Source: Mycolicibacterium arabiense
Lineage (GTDB): Bacteria > Actinomycetota > Actinomycetes > Mycobacteriales > Mycobacteriaceae
Direction of reading: 5' to 3'
Length of the DNA stretch: 64,000 nucleotides
Assembly (NCBI RefSeq): GCF_010731815.2
Contig: NZ_AP022592.1
Location: 370,051-434,050, forward strand
Shown here: one piece after another, positions 42,688-52,415 of the stretch
Position numbering within the stretch: the first letter of the stretch is position 1
How the letters are laid out: each line of letters begins with the position of its first letter
Translations under genes and position numbers: made by a program
Notes under the pieces: generated by a model
Database searches by the model: none
What the model was told of the DNA's origin: nothing
The model's input: only the letters and a program-made list of their open reading frames with translations

Positions 42688-44169
42688 GTGCCGATGAATC
42701 TGGCCTCCAAGACACAGGTAAAAGGCCACTACTTCCTGCGCCGACGGCTGGGATTTGCATTTCAGCGCCGGTCGGTCCGCATGCAGACCGATCGCATCCG
42801 CACGCAACGGCTGATGCTGATGATCTCGGCCTTGCTCGCTGCGCTGGTGATGGTCGGGGCGCTCGTGGTGGGCTGGCTCAGACCCGCGGGCTTGGTCAAC
42901 GATTCGAAGATCGTCGCCGACCGCAAACTTGGCACGATCTTCGTTTCCGTGGACGGTCGGCTCCATCCGGCGCTGAATTTGATATCGGCGCGGCTGATTG
43001 CCGGGGAGCCCGCAGAGCCGACATTCGTCAGCCCCGACGACCTCGCCAAGTGGCCTCGGGGTCCGTTGGTCGGCATCGAAGGCGCCCCCACCGAGCCTCC
43101 TCGAGTGCTGACGCCAGAAGTGTCGCGCTGGGCAGTGTGCGACACCGCGTCGGAGTCGATGAGCGGCCGCCCCGTCATCACCGGGATCAACGGCGAGCTG
43201 ACCATGGGGGACCGGGCGCGCGATGTCGGCAGCGATACCGCCGTGCTCGGCACATTCAATGGGCAGGCGTATGTGATCAACAACGGCGTGCGCATGCCGG
43301 TGGATCTGTCCGACCGGGCGGTGACGGATCCGATGGGCTTGGAGGATGCCGGCGCGCCGGTGCAGTTGTCGCAGGCCATGGTCGATGCCCTTCCTGCCGG
43401 GCGTCCGCTAACGGTGCCCGCGGTGCCGGGAGCCGGTGAACCCACCACGGTAAACCTGGGCACGCCTGCGCCTTTGGTCAACGGATCGGTAGTGGTGTCC
43501 CAGGACGTCGCCTCGGGCAACGATCAGTTCTACGTCGTCTTCGACGATGGCGTACAGCCGGTGTCGTCGGTCGTGGCGGCGATGCTGCGGCAACGCGATT
43601 CGTTCGGTGCCTCACAGCCGCCCCGCATCTCGCCGGACATCTTGGGTGACGTGCCGGTTCGAGAAGTACTCGACGTGACGGGCTATCCCGCCGAGCCACT
43701 CAAGGTAGTGGACTGGCGCGCCGACCCCGTGCTGTGCGTCGCATGGGAGCGTGGAGCAACGGACCGGCAAGCCCGCCAGCGTCTCGTGGTCGGTCGCGCC
43801 CTGCCGGTGACCGCGGAGCAGGAATCCCACCTGGTGCCCCTCGTCGTCGGGGCTGAGGACCAGGGCCGCTTAGCCGATCAAGTCCTCCTGTCCAACAGTG
43901 CGGCGACGTGGGTGTCAACGACCGGTGCAAGCGCTGACTCCACTCGCCGAGAAACACTGTGGCTGATCAGCGAGTCCGGCGCGCGCTACGGCGTCCCCTT
44001 CGATGATGAAGCGCTGCAGGGACTGGGGCTCAAGAACGAGGCGCCACGCCTTGCGCCGTGGCCACTGCTGAAGGTGTGGCCTGCGGGCCCCGAACTGTCT
44101 CGGCAGGCGGCGATGACGATGCACGACACGTTGGCCGGCTCGGCCCCGATCACCGAACAAGGACGGTAA
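42688..44169 (+). CDS. eccB: EccB, type VII secretion membrane component
   Basis: The start has the EccB signature (SKTQVKGHYFLRRRLGFAF, SVRMQTDRIRTQRLM), then one transmembrane helix (about residues 48-70, MISALLAALVMVGALVVGWL) and a large periplasmic domain with the repeats of the family (WAVCDTASE, VLCVAWERGA). EccB forms part of the EccBCDE channel and its periplasmic part joins neighbouring protomers with MycP. The frame is intact at 493 residues, about the usual size. GTG 42688 is used; ATG 42694 is two codons later. It is the first core gene of the locus. Confidence 0.95.
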   Translation: MPMNLASKTQVKGHYFLRRRLGFAFQRRSVRMQTDRIRTQRLMLMISALLAALVMVGALVVGWLRPAGLVNDSKIVADRKLGTIFVSVDGRLHPALNLISARLIAGEPAEPTFVSPDDLAKWPRGPLVGIEGAPTEPPRVLTPEVSRWAVCDTASESMSGRPVITGINGELTMGDRARDVGSDTAVLGTFNGQAYVINNGVRMPVDLSDRAVTDPMGLEDAGAPVQLSQAMVDALPAGRPLTVPAVPGAGEPTTVNLGTPAPLVNGSVVVSQDVASGNDQFYVVFDDGVQPVSSVVAAMLRQRDSFGASQPPRISPDILGDVPVREVLDVTGYPAEPLKVVDWRADPVLCVAWERGATDRQARQRLVVGRALPVTAEQESHLVPLVVGAEDQGRLADQVLLSNSAATWVSTTGASADSTRRETLWLISESGARYGVPFDDEALQGLGLKNEAPRLAPWPLLKVWPAGPELSRQAAMTMHDTLAGSAPITEQGR

Positions 44170-44174
44170 CGCAG

Positions 44175-47100
44175 ATGGCGACAGTCAAGCCCCGCCAAGG
44201 CGCGGTGAAGGTGCCGCCCACGATGGGTGGCCGGGTATCAGTGGCGGAACCGCTGGAAGCTCCGCGTCCGATACCCCGAAGTAAGGCCGCGATCATCCTG
44301 CCGGTGGTCATGGGGGTTGCCTTCCTCGGCATCATGGCACTGATGCTTTCGCAGCCCGGTCTGCGCAGCGGGACGATGGGCATGATGACCCTGCTGTTCC
44401 CCATCATGATGATTATCTCGATGGGGTCCTACATGTTCACCAATCGTGGCGGCGGTGGTGACAAGCAGCTGACCGGGCCTCAGCTGGAGCAGGCGCCGCG
44501 ACTACGCCATGAATCTCGATGAGACGCGTGAGGTCGTGCAGGATGCCGCCCGCGCTCAGCACGCTCAGTTCGAGTACCTACACCCGGAGCCGGCGCTGCT
44601 GTCCGGGTTGGTGGGATCGGCGCGGATGTGGTGCCGCACCCCCAATGACCCGGTGTTGAAGGTGTTCTACAGTCAGGTTCGCATGGGGTGGGGCACCTCG
44701 AAGGTGGTCAAGGAGTTGGAGACCAACGAGCTGGGCCGCCGGGAGGACTACGAGCCGGTCACCTATGACGCCTCGTCGGCGTTCCTGCAGACCCAAAGCA
44801 AGCTGCATAAGGCACCAAAGCCGTTGCTGCTGCGCAACACCGCTGGTATGGCGCTGATCGGCCGCGACGGCATGGACACGGTGTACGGGCTGGCGCGCGC
44901 CATGATCTGCCAAGCGGCTGTTGCTCATTCGCCCCGCGACTTCAAGATCATGATCGTCACCGACGACATTGCTCGCTGGGAATGGTGCAAGTGGCTGCCG
45001 CACTGCGCGCATCCGACGCAGCGCGACCGCGGCGGCCCCACCCGGATGGTGTGGTTGACCGGGGAGCAGATGGACGCGGCAGTAGGCACGGAGTTGCACG
45101 GCCGCGACGCCTTCCGCACGGGCGCCACCACGACACCGCACTGGCTGGTGATCGACGACCGCCGTCGCCGAGGCGATGATCGGCATTGGGAAACGATGAC
45201 CCGCGCCAGCGGCGTGGCGGGGTGACGTTCGTGGCTCTCCGATGAGCCCGGCCGCGGTGTCGGATTCGAAGACACCAATACGTTCTGGGTCTCGCAGAAT
45301 GAGGTTATCCATCGGGGCCAGTGGTTTTGCCGCCCCGACACCATGGATCTGGCCAGCGCGCGGGTGCTGGCGCGCAAGATGGCCCGCTACCGCGTCGAGG
45401 GCGAACGATCACGCAGCGTCATCGACGACGACGCCCTCGACGCCGATCTGTACAAGATCATAGGCATCGACGATCCAGGCAACCTGGATGTCGAGAAGCT
45501 CTGGGCGCCAACGTTGTCGGGTCCGCCCTTCGAGGGCAATCCGTGGGGCGCCAAGTGGATGCAGTTCCCGATCGGTGTGGATCCCAACGGAGCACCGGTC
45601 TATATCGACTTCAAAGAGACCCATGAGGGCGGCATGGGACACCACATGGTGATCGCCGGAACGACGGGCTCGGGCAAGTCCTCGTTTCTGACGACTCTGA
45701 TCCTGTCTGCCGCGTTGACTCATTCACCGGAAACGCTGGTGTTCGCGTTCTTCGACTTCAAGGGCAAGACGACGGCCAACATGGTAGCCGGGCTCCCGAA
45801 CGTCGTTGCCGCCATGGGCAACTTGAAGGACGATTCACTGTGGATCGAGCGCATGGGCGACGTCATCAACGGCGAACTGGAGCGCCGCAAGTCACTGCTC
45901 GACCGAGCCGGGATCAGCGAGGTGGCCGAGTACGAGTATCGCCGCATCCATCTCGGGCACCGCCTGGAGCCGCTGCCCGTGCTCATCATCGTCATCGATG
46001 AGTTCACGCAGATGTTCATCGAAGCACCCGACTCGAAGAAGATCGTCGATGAGATCGGCCGCCAGGGCCGCGCCTTGAACGTGAAGATGATCTTGGGGTC
46101 CCAGCGTCTCGGACACGAGATGCAGTCGGGCATCATGGCCAACATCCCGATCCGTGTGGGTCTGCGGACTCTGGACGCGGGTGAGTCGATGGCCATCATC
46201 GGAACCGACGAGGCCAAGCACCTTCCCGAAAAGCCCGCGGGCGCAGGTCTGTTGCGCGTGCAGGGTCGCGATCGGCTGGTGCGCTTCCAGTCCGCGTTCG
46301 CCCGCAAGGTTTACCACCCGCCGCGACGGGTGGTCGCCGAAGCGGTGCGCACCCAGGCGGGATACATGGCGCCGGAGGTGTTCACCGCCGCACCGATGGC
46401 AGCGATTCCCACCGCACCCAAGCTCGCGGCTGCCCCGGTGGAATCGACCGACACCGTGCTCGGCGCGGACGGTCAGCCGATCCGCGAGATCGAGGCCTCC
46501 ATTAAGTCGCTCCGCGAGCAGACCAGAGTGCCTGTTCACCAGATGTGGCTTCCGCCGCTTGAGCCGGTCCCGGTCGGGGAGCTGGTGCGTCGTCTGCGGC
46601 GCAAGCCCTGGTACCAGGACTACGGACACACTGCGGGTCTGCAGTTCCCCATCGGGATGGAGGACCGACCCTTCCAGCACGCCCAGCGGGTGTACTCCCT
46701 GGATTTCTCCTCGGGCAATTGCGCAGTCATCGGCCAGCAGAGTTCCGGTAAGACCACCGCGTTGACGACGATCATTACCGGCGCCGCGATGATGTATCAC
46801 CCGAAGCGCGTCCAGTTCGTGGTGATCGCCATGGGCGGTCCGCTTCTCAACGACGTCGAGGCCCTGCCCCACGTCAGCTCGTTCGCTCGGGCGGGGGACC
46901 GGGAGCGGGTGCAGCGCACGATCGCGGAGATGAAGTTACTGGTCGAGGAGCGCGAGGAGGCGTTCAGTCGACTTGGATTGACCATCGAGAGCTTCCGCGC
47001 CCGCAAGTTCGGCGGGGAGGCCGGCCCGGTACCGGATGACGCGTTCGGTGAGGTGTTTCTCGTCATCGACGGGTGGCAGCAGTTCCGGACGACTTTCGGT

Positions 47101-48333
47101 GAGGACATGATGTCCGAGCTTGGTGTGATCATGGAGCGCGGCAACAGCTTGGGCGTGCGCGCCATCGTCGCCGCGGCTGGCTGGATCGCCGGCGGATTCC
47201 CGTCCTGGATGTCGAACTCGTTCACCCTCAATGTTGAACTGTCGCTGGGCAGTCAAGACGATCCGTCGAAGAACAATCGCGATGTCGCCAAGAAGGTTCC
47301 CTTCGGTAAGCGTGAGCTGATCGCCGATCCCAACGACGAGAACGCCGAAACCGTGACCGAGACCATCAGCGGTCGCGGTACGTCGATGGCGGGCTACCAC
47401 TTTCAGGCCGCATTGCCCGTCTTGTCCGCACCGGACGGCCGGACGATAGGCCCCCGCGAAGCCGCTGCGGTCATCACCGAAATGACCGGCATCGAGCAGG
47501 TCGCACGGGTCAGGATGCTGCCCAGCACGGTAGGTCTCGAGCAGGTGTTCGCCGCCCAACGCGACGCGCGCCCGGGACTGGTCCCGTTCGGCATCTCCGA
47601 GGTAGGCCTGGTGGCGGCGGAAGCCGACTTCAATCGGTCACCACATCTGCTGTTCATCGGCAATCCCGAGTGCGGCCTCTCCAACTCGCTGGCAGCGGTC
47701 GCACGATCGATCATGCGGTGCTACCGGCCTGAGGAGGCCCAGATCTATGTCGTCGACCCCGGCAACTCCTTAGTCAGAGTCGTTCAGGGCGAACACCTTG
47801 GGCGCTACATCGGCGAAGACGGGGTGGAATCCGAGGGCTACACCTACTACGAGGACGATGTGCGGGCGATGACCCGACACATCGACGCGCTGCTAGCTCC
47901 GCGAATGCCCCGCGGCCGAGCCGGGCAGGAAGAACTCGCCCAGGCCACGCGGTCGTGGTCGGGACCGGAGATCTTCGTCCTCGTCGACGACGAGCAGATC
48001 GTGGCGGGATGGAGCGCTGGTGCCAACATGTTCCGCGCCGATGGGAAGGGCCCCGCGGTGGAGGGATTGACCAAGTACATCGACCGCGCACGCGAGGTCG
48101 GGCTGCACCTTATCGTCGGACGGCGCTTCCCGTGGGGACCGGCCATGTCGTCCCCGCTTGCCGGCCGACTCATCGCACAGACCGCACCGACCGTCGTCTT
48201 GGACGGCGCGCGCATGGAGGGCGAGCTCATCAGAGGCGTGCGCGCAGCCAGGCAGCCGGTAGGTCGCGGCATCTACGTCACCGACCGGCTCTCTGCACCC
48301 GCCCAAATCGCAAAGGTCCTGCCCCTTGAGTGA
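44175..48333 (+). CDS. eccC: EccC, type VII secretion FtsK/SpoIIIE-like ATPase, interrupted
   Basis: The reconstructed product of about 1385 residues has the full EccC order: two membrane helices (44280-44440), a DUF domain and three ATPase domains. Walker A motifs are GTTGSGKSS near 45660 and GQQSSGKTT near 46735, but the third (NPECGLSNS near 47665) lacks the Lys. Walker B IIVIDEF is at 45985. The frame is broken twice. ATG 44175 reads to a stop at 44522 while the continuation starts in the next frame near 44500; a TGA at 45223 interrupts GVAG before a normal continuation (DEPGRGVGFED). EccC recognises WXG100 substrates and powers export. Confidence 0.9.
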
Positions 48334-48736
48334 TCCGGGACAACGGCTCGGAGAGGTCGTGGACGCAGCAAGACTGGATTTGGGCTTGTCCAAGATGGAC
48401 CTGGCCAAGGTCGCCAGAGTGGGGCGCTCCACCATCACCGACCTAATCAACCGCGGAAAGGTCCCCGGGCGGGAAGTCACGCGCGCCCGCATAGAAACCG
48501 CGCTCGGCTGGACTGCAGGCAGCTTCGGGACAGTCCTCGACGGCGCCGATCCGAAGCTGCGCTCAGATACCGAGTATCCGATGAGCGGGACCACGAAGGT
48601 CCTCGTGGAACAGCTTTCGCAAATCTCGCTGGAAGCCCACGCCGGGGCGGCGGCCGCGGAGACGCTCAGTAGGCGCCTAAGCGTGATTGGCGAGCTTGCG
48701 GAATCGGCAGCGCAGCTCGCGGCACGCACCCGCTAA
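48326..48736 (+). CDS. HTH regulator inside the ESX locus
   Basis: This 136-residue protein has an N-terminal XRE-type helix-turn-helix (LGEVVDAARLDLGLSKMDLA, KVARVGRSTITDLINRGKV), the ALGWTAGSFGTVLDG segment shared with the HTH protein at 19912, and a helical tail. The likely start is TTG 48326, overlapping the eccC stop (CTTGAGTGA). An HTH gene between eccC and pe is not standard for chromosomal ESX loci, so it may provide plasmid-specific control of the substrate genes that follow. Confidence 0.7.
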   Translation: MSDPGQRLGEVVDAARLDLGLSKMDLAKVARVGRSTITDLINRGKVPGREVTRARIETALGWTAGSFGTVLDGADPKLRSDTEYPMSGTTKVLVEQLSQISLEAHAGAAAAETLSRRLSVIGELAESAAQLAARTR

Positions 48737-48923
48737 AACAAGTGTCGAGACCATGGGCCAGTAGCGGGGATAATGACAAAGTGACGAAAAGTCCGCACTA
48801 AGAGCGGACAGCCGGCGAATACCAAAGTTGTTGAATGCCAATGTGGCTGCGCTGGTGGCAGCCCTTGGCGATCCGCTCTAGTCTCGGCTTATCAAGTTCC
48901 AAGGTCCTTAGGGGAGGCTCATC

Positions 48924-49223
48924 GTGACCTTTTTCGTCGATCCGGTCGGGGTTGCTGCTCAATCCGTAGCTGAAGCTACCGGGACAGCGACAACCGCCGG
49001 TGTTCTCACCGGTTCCGCGCCGGCCATGACCGCAGTCGTCCCGATGGGAAGTGAGGAGGTGTCGGCCCTCCTGACGACCGCCATCCAGGCGCACAACGCG
49101 CAGTTCCTCGCCCAGACCGGAGTCAACGTCGCGGATCGAGCGATGTTCGCCAGCGACGTCGCGATCTCCGGGGTGATGTCCACCGCGACCGAGGCGGTCA
49201 ACCAAGCCTCGCTGCTGCTCTGA
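48924..49223 (+). CDS. PE-family protein
   Basis: This 99-residue protein consists of the PE domain alone: FFVDPVGVAAQSVAEATGTA, then APAMTAVVPMGSEEVSALLT and FLAQTGVNVADRAMFASDVA. The Pro-Glu pair that names the family is replaced by PVG. PE proteins form a helical pair with a PPE partner, here encoded four bases downstream, and are delivered by EspG to the ESX channel. GGGGAGG precedes ATG 48924, a good ribosome site. Confidence 0.85.
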   Translation: MTFFVDPVGVAAQSVAEATGTATTAGVLTGSAPAMTAVVPMGSEEVSALLTTAIQAHNAQFLAQTGVNVADRAMFASDVAISGVMSTATEAVNQASLLL

Positions 49224-49227
49224 GAAC

Positions 49228-50608
49228 ATGCCGGTCCAATATTGGGGACTGACCCCGGAGGTCAATGCGATTCGGCTGACCACCGGGCCCGGGGCCGCGG
49301 CGATGGCACCTGTTCTGACTGGCTATCAGGCCGCCGGGATCACGCACATGCAGCAAGGTGCGCAAATGATGACCACGGCCGCCTCCACTGCCGCCAACAG
49401 CTGGTGGGGCCAGGGCGGTACTTCCATGACGGCGGCGGCTGTACCAAAGTCGGAGTGGCAGATCGAGGCCGGTGCTCACGCAGCGAAGGCGGGCGCGCTG
49501 ATCGGCGAGGCCGCGGCGGCTCACTCTTGCGCGGTCGCCGCGACCATCCCGTACCCGGTGGTCGTCGCGAACCGCATCCGCGAGGCGACGCTGCAGGCCA
49601 CCAACATCATCGGGCAGAACACGCCGGCCATCGTCGAAGCGGACGTCGAGTACGGCGAGTACTGGGCCCAGAATGCGACGGCCATGACCGGCTACGCCAC
49701 CGCGGCGGCGGGGATCGCCTCCGGGCTCAGCGTCCCGTTGCGGCCACCGATGGCGACGGCGGGGAATCCCGCGGCTCTGGCCGCTGGGATGGCCAGCATG
49801 GGCGCTCAAGGGGTTCAGTCAGGCGTACAAGCATCCATGCAAGGGCTCAGCGCCCCGCTGCAGGCCGCCGGTCAGGCCGTCTCCTCGGCAGCTCCGGCGG
49901 CACTGTCGGCGGCCACCAGCGCCGGAACGGGACAATCGGGAGCACAGTCGGGTGGCGATGTCGGCACCACGGGTGCCCCGCAGCTGGGTCAGCCCGGCGG
50001 GAGCGAGCTGCTCGGGTCTAGCCAGTCGATGATGGGCATGGCAGCTCGCTGCCCCAGATGGCCCAGGGCATGACCCAACCTCTGTCCCAGCTCGCGCAAG
50101 CACCCCTGCAAATGGGTGCCAGCTCAGCGGCTTGATGGGATCGATGGGCGGCATGGGTGGCGGGCCCGGTGGCGGCCTGTCGGCCAGCTCGCCCGGCGCC
50201 AACCTGGCTTCGTCGATGAGTGGGGTCAACGGAGGGTTCGGCGCTGGCGGTGGACCGGTATCGGCGGCGCTGACCAAACCCGCTGGCACCGGCATGAGTA
50301 GCGGCACCATCGGCATGCCCTCGGCCTGGTGGGGCCCGGCCTCAGCGGCGGACGGCTCCGGGGCTACCGGGCAGAACAAGCCGACAGCAGCAGCGCGAGA
50401 GGGTATGCCGGCCATGGGATCTGGTGCACCCATGGGCTCTGGAATGCCCGGGATGATGCCAATGGGCGCGGCCCAGGCCGGACAGCGCCGCGACCAGGGC
50501 GCAGGCCGCAGCGAGGACGACACCTCGCTGTCGGTGGTCCTCGACGACGCTGAGGCGATCCCCATCCTGACCGCCAATGGTGTGGTCTACACCGACGGGG
50601 GAGGGTGA
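49228..50608 (+). CDS. PPE-family protein, two apparent one-base losses
   Basis: Residues 1-180 are a PPE domain: YWGLTPEVNAIRLTTGPG, the WxG turn (NSWWGQGG) and VVVANRIREATLQATNIIGQ, with YGEYWAQNATAMTGYA. The frame stops at 50073. Adding one G near 50041 continues it as SSLPQMAQGMTQPLSQLAQA, and adding one C near 50119 returns it to QLSGLMGSMGG and the Gly/Met-rich tail ending ILTANGVVYTDGGG at 50608. Both sites are short G or C runs. The PE partner precedes and EspG should bind the tip of this domain. Confidence 0.8.
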
Positions 50609-50687
50609 TCGGCTCGCCGGCAACCGGCGCAACACATGACGACAACAACTCGCACACATCCCACGCGGGAAACGAAAGGAAGTGGAC

Positions 50688-50990
50688 ATGTTCCAGACCG
50701 ACTCAACCAAGCTGCGCAACGCGGCAAGCAGCCTGGACGAAATCAAGAACCAGACGCTTAATGCGCTGGGTCGCTACGTCACGATGAACCAGGACCTCGG
50801 CGGTAGCGCATTCGTCGGTGTCGCCTCGGTGGCCTCGATGAAGACCACCGAAGAAGTCGCCACCACCGGCCGCAACGTGTCGGCGCGATTCGATCAGGTG
50901 ATCCAGGCCATGCAGATCGGCGCCAATGAGTACGACCGCGTCGAGGCCGAGAACCAGGCCCAGCTGTCCAGCGTCGCCACCCAGGCGTAA
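50688..50990 (+). CDS. WXG100 protein (EsxB/CFP-10-like)
   Basis: This 100-residue helical hairpin has the C-terminal export motif in ANEYDRVEAENQAQL (Y-x3-E), which marks the CFP-10-like partner of the pair. The Trp of the turn is replaced (QDLGGSAFVGVAS). ATG 50688 is preferred over GTG 50682 because AAGGAAG sits at the right distance. With the next gene it forms the heterodimer recognised by EccC. It lies between PPE and espG as in ESX-2 (esxD/esxC). Confidence 0.85.
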   Translation: MFQTDSTKLRNAASSLDEIKNQTLNALGRYVTMNQDLGGSAFVGVASVASMKTTEEVATTGRNVSARFDQVIQAMQIGANEYDRVEAENQAQLSSVATQA

Positions 50991-51027
50991 CCCACCCACC
51001 GACAACGAATTTCAAAAGGAGATCCCC

Positions 51028-51321
51028 ATGGAGGGTATGCGGTACGACCACGCGAAGATGGCTGACCACGTGGCTGCGCAAGCCGGGTTGGTCGCCCATC
51101 TGAACGGCCTCAAGGACCAGGCGCTCAACACGCTTGCTCAGACCCAGGACTTCTGGACCGACAAGGGCGCCAACGCCTACGCCGAGGCCCAGCGCTCCAT
51201 CGTCCAGGCCTACGAGCAGGTCTTCGAGACCATCAACCGGCACGGTCACGCGACCGGCGGGGCGTCGAGCAATACGTCGGTCGGCGACGCAGCGAACGCC
51301 GCCCGCTTCGTCGGCATCTGA
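51028..51321 (+). CDS. WXG100 protein (EsxA/ESAT-6-like)
   Basis: The protein has 97 residues in two helices around a turn: HVAAQAGLVAHLNGLKDQAL, TQDFWTDKGANAYAEAQR, then AYEQVFETINRHGHATG. The WxG turn is changed to WTDKG. No Y-x3-D/E motif is present, as expected for the ESAT-6-like partner. AAGGAGA precedes ATG 51028. It should pair with the preceding protein. Confidence 0.85.
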   Translation: MEGMRYDHAKMADHVAAQAGLVAHLNGLKDQALNTLAQTQDFWTDKGANAYAEAQRSIVQAYEQVFETINRHGHATGGASSNTSVGDAANAARFVGI

Positions 51322-51336
51322 GTAGGGACTGACCCC

Positions 51337-52293
51337 ATGGGAGCGCAGCTGTCGACCAACTCCGAAGGACTGTGGCTGACAGCTGCGCTCTCTGGGGTCA
51401 CCAGACTTCCCGCAGCACTGCGGGTCCGACCCGTGGGCGACACCGAAGCCATGCTGGCCTCCCATCCGGGCCTACCCGTTCTCGAGGAAGCGGGGGTGTG
51501 CCAGGGGCGCACACTAGATCCCGACGTACAGGAATGGCTTCTCACCCTGGGCCGCTGCGACATCGACGTGTCGATCAGGGTGACCCGACCGGTTGAGCGC
51601 GCCGAGCGCCTCACCGGCCCCCCCGAAATCTTTCAACCGCCGGCGGATCCGCTCAAAGAGCCACTCGCCGCTGCCGCCGCGCTACGCGAATGGCGCGCAC
51701 ACCAAGCAGCCGATCGCACAGCGGTCCTGTGCCGCCGAGACGGCAAATGGGTTGTCGCAGCGCGCGTCTGGCAGACCGGCGAGGAGCCCGTCGACGAGGT
51801 GACCATCAGCCCTCTGGAGGGCGAAACGACGCTGATCCAGGCCGTCAACGACCTACTCGGCGAGGAACTTCCGGCCGACTTCGAGGGCATCAACATCGAG
51901 GCTCAACGCCTGGAGCCGGTGCTGGGGAGCTGGCAATCCGACCCCCAGGGCTACGACGTGATCGGCGAGCTGCTGAAGTTGGGGCTGACCGCCCGCCAAG
52001 CTCGCGTCGTCGTCGCAGTCTCCGACACCGGCGCGGTACGAGCCGCCATCGGCGCCACCCAGTATTCACTCGATGGCCCGGAGTTTGCGGCCACCGGAGC
52101 GATGGTTGTCGACTCCCTGATGGGGCGAGTGGTCGTCTCCTCCAGCACCGGTGACGATCAGCAGCGCTGGACGATGCTGTTCCCCGGCACCGCGGCGCGC
52201 GTCGGACGCGCCGTCAGTGACGTCCTGCAGGCTCTGCCCAGCGGCACGGGCTGGGAGCGGCACCAAAGAAATCAGACATTTCACGCACGCTAA
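51337..52293 (+). CDS. espG: EspG, chaperone for PE/PPE substrates
   Basis: This 318-residue protein is at the EspG place directly after the WXG100 pair, with two related alpha-beta halves (DPDVQEWLLTLGRCDIDVSI, then VIGELLKLGLTARQARVVVA). WVVAARVWQTGEEPVDEVT and ATQYSLDGPEFAATGAMVVD are characteristic strands of the family. EspG binds the tip of PPE proteins in the cytoplasm, keeps PE-PPE pairs soluble and delivers them to the matching ESX channel. The frame is intact at the normal length. Confidence 0.9.
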   Translation: MGAQLSTNSEGLWLTAALSGVTRLPAALRVRPVGDTEAMLASHPGLPVLEEAGVCQGRTLDPDVQEWLLTLGRCDIDVSIRVTRPVERAERLTGPPEIFQPPADPLKEPLAAAAALREWRAHQAADRTAVLCRRDGKWVVAARVWQTGEEPVDEVTISPLEGETTLIQAVNDLLGEELPADFEGINIEAQRLEPVLGSWQSDPQGYDVIGELLKLGLTARQARVVVAVSDTGAVRAAIGATQYSLDGPEFAATGAMVVDSLMGRVVVSSSTGDDQQRWTMLFPGTAARVGRAVSDVLQALPSGTGWERHQRNQTFHAR

Positions 52294-52415
52294 TGTGCCT
52301 AACGTCGTGGACGCCTGAATTCTGAGATTGATAGCCTCTGTGCGACACAGATATTCACCGATTCGAGGAGCCTTCAATTGCTCCCCGGTGGAAGTCGGCA
52401 GGAGGGCGGGGCTAA

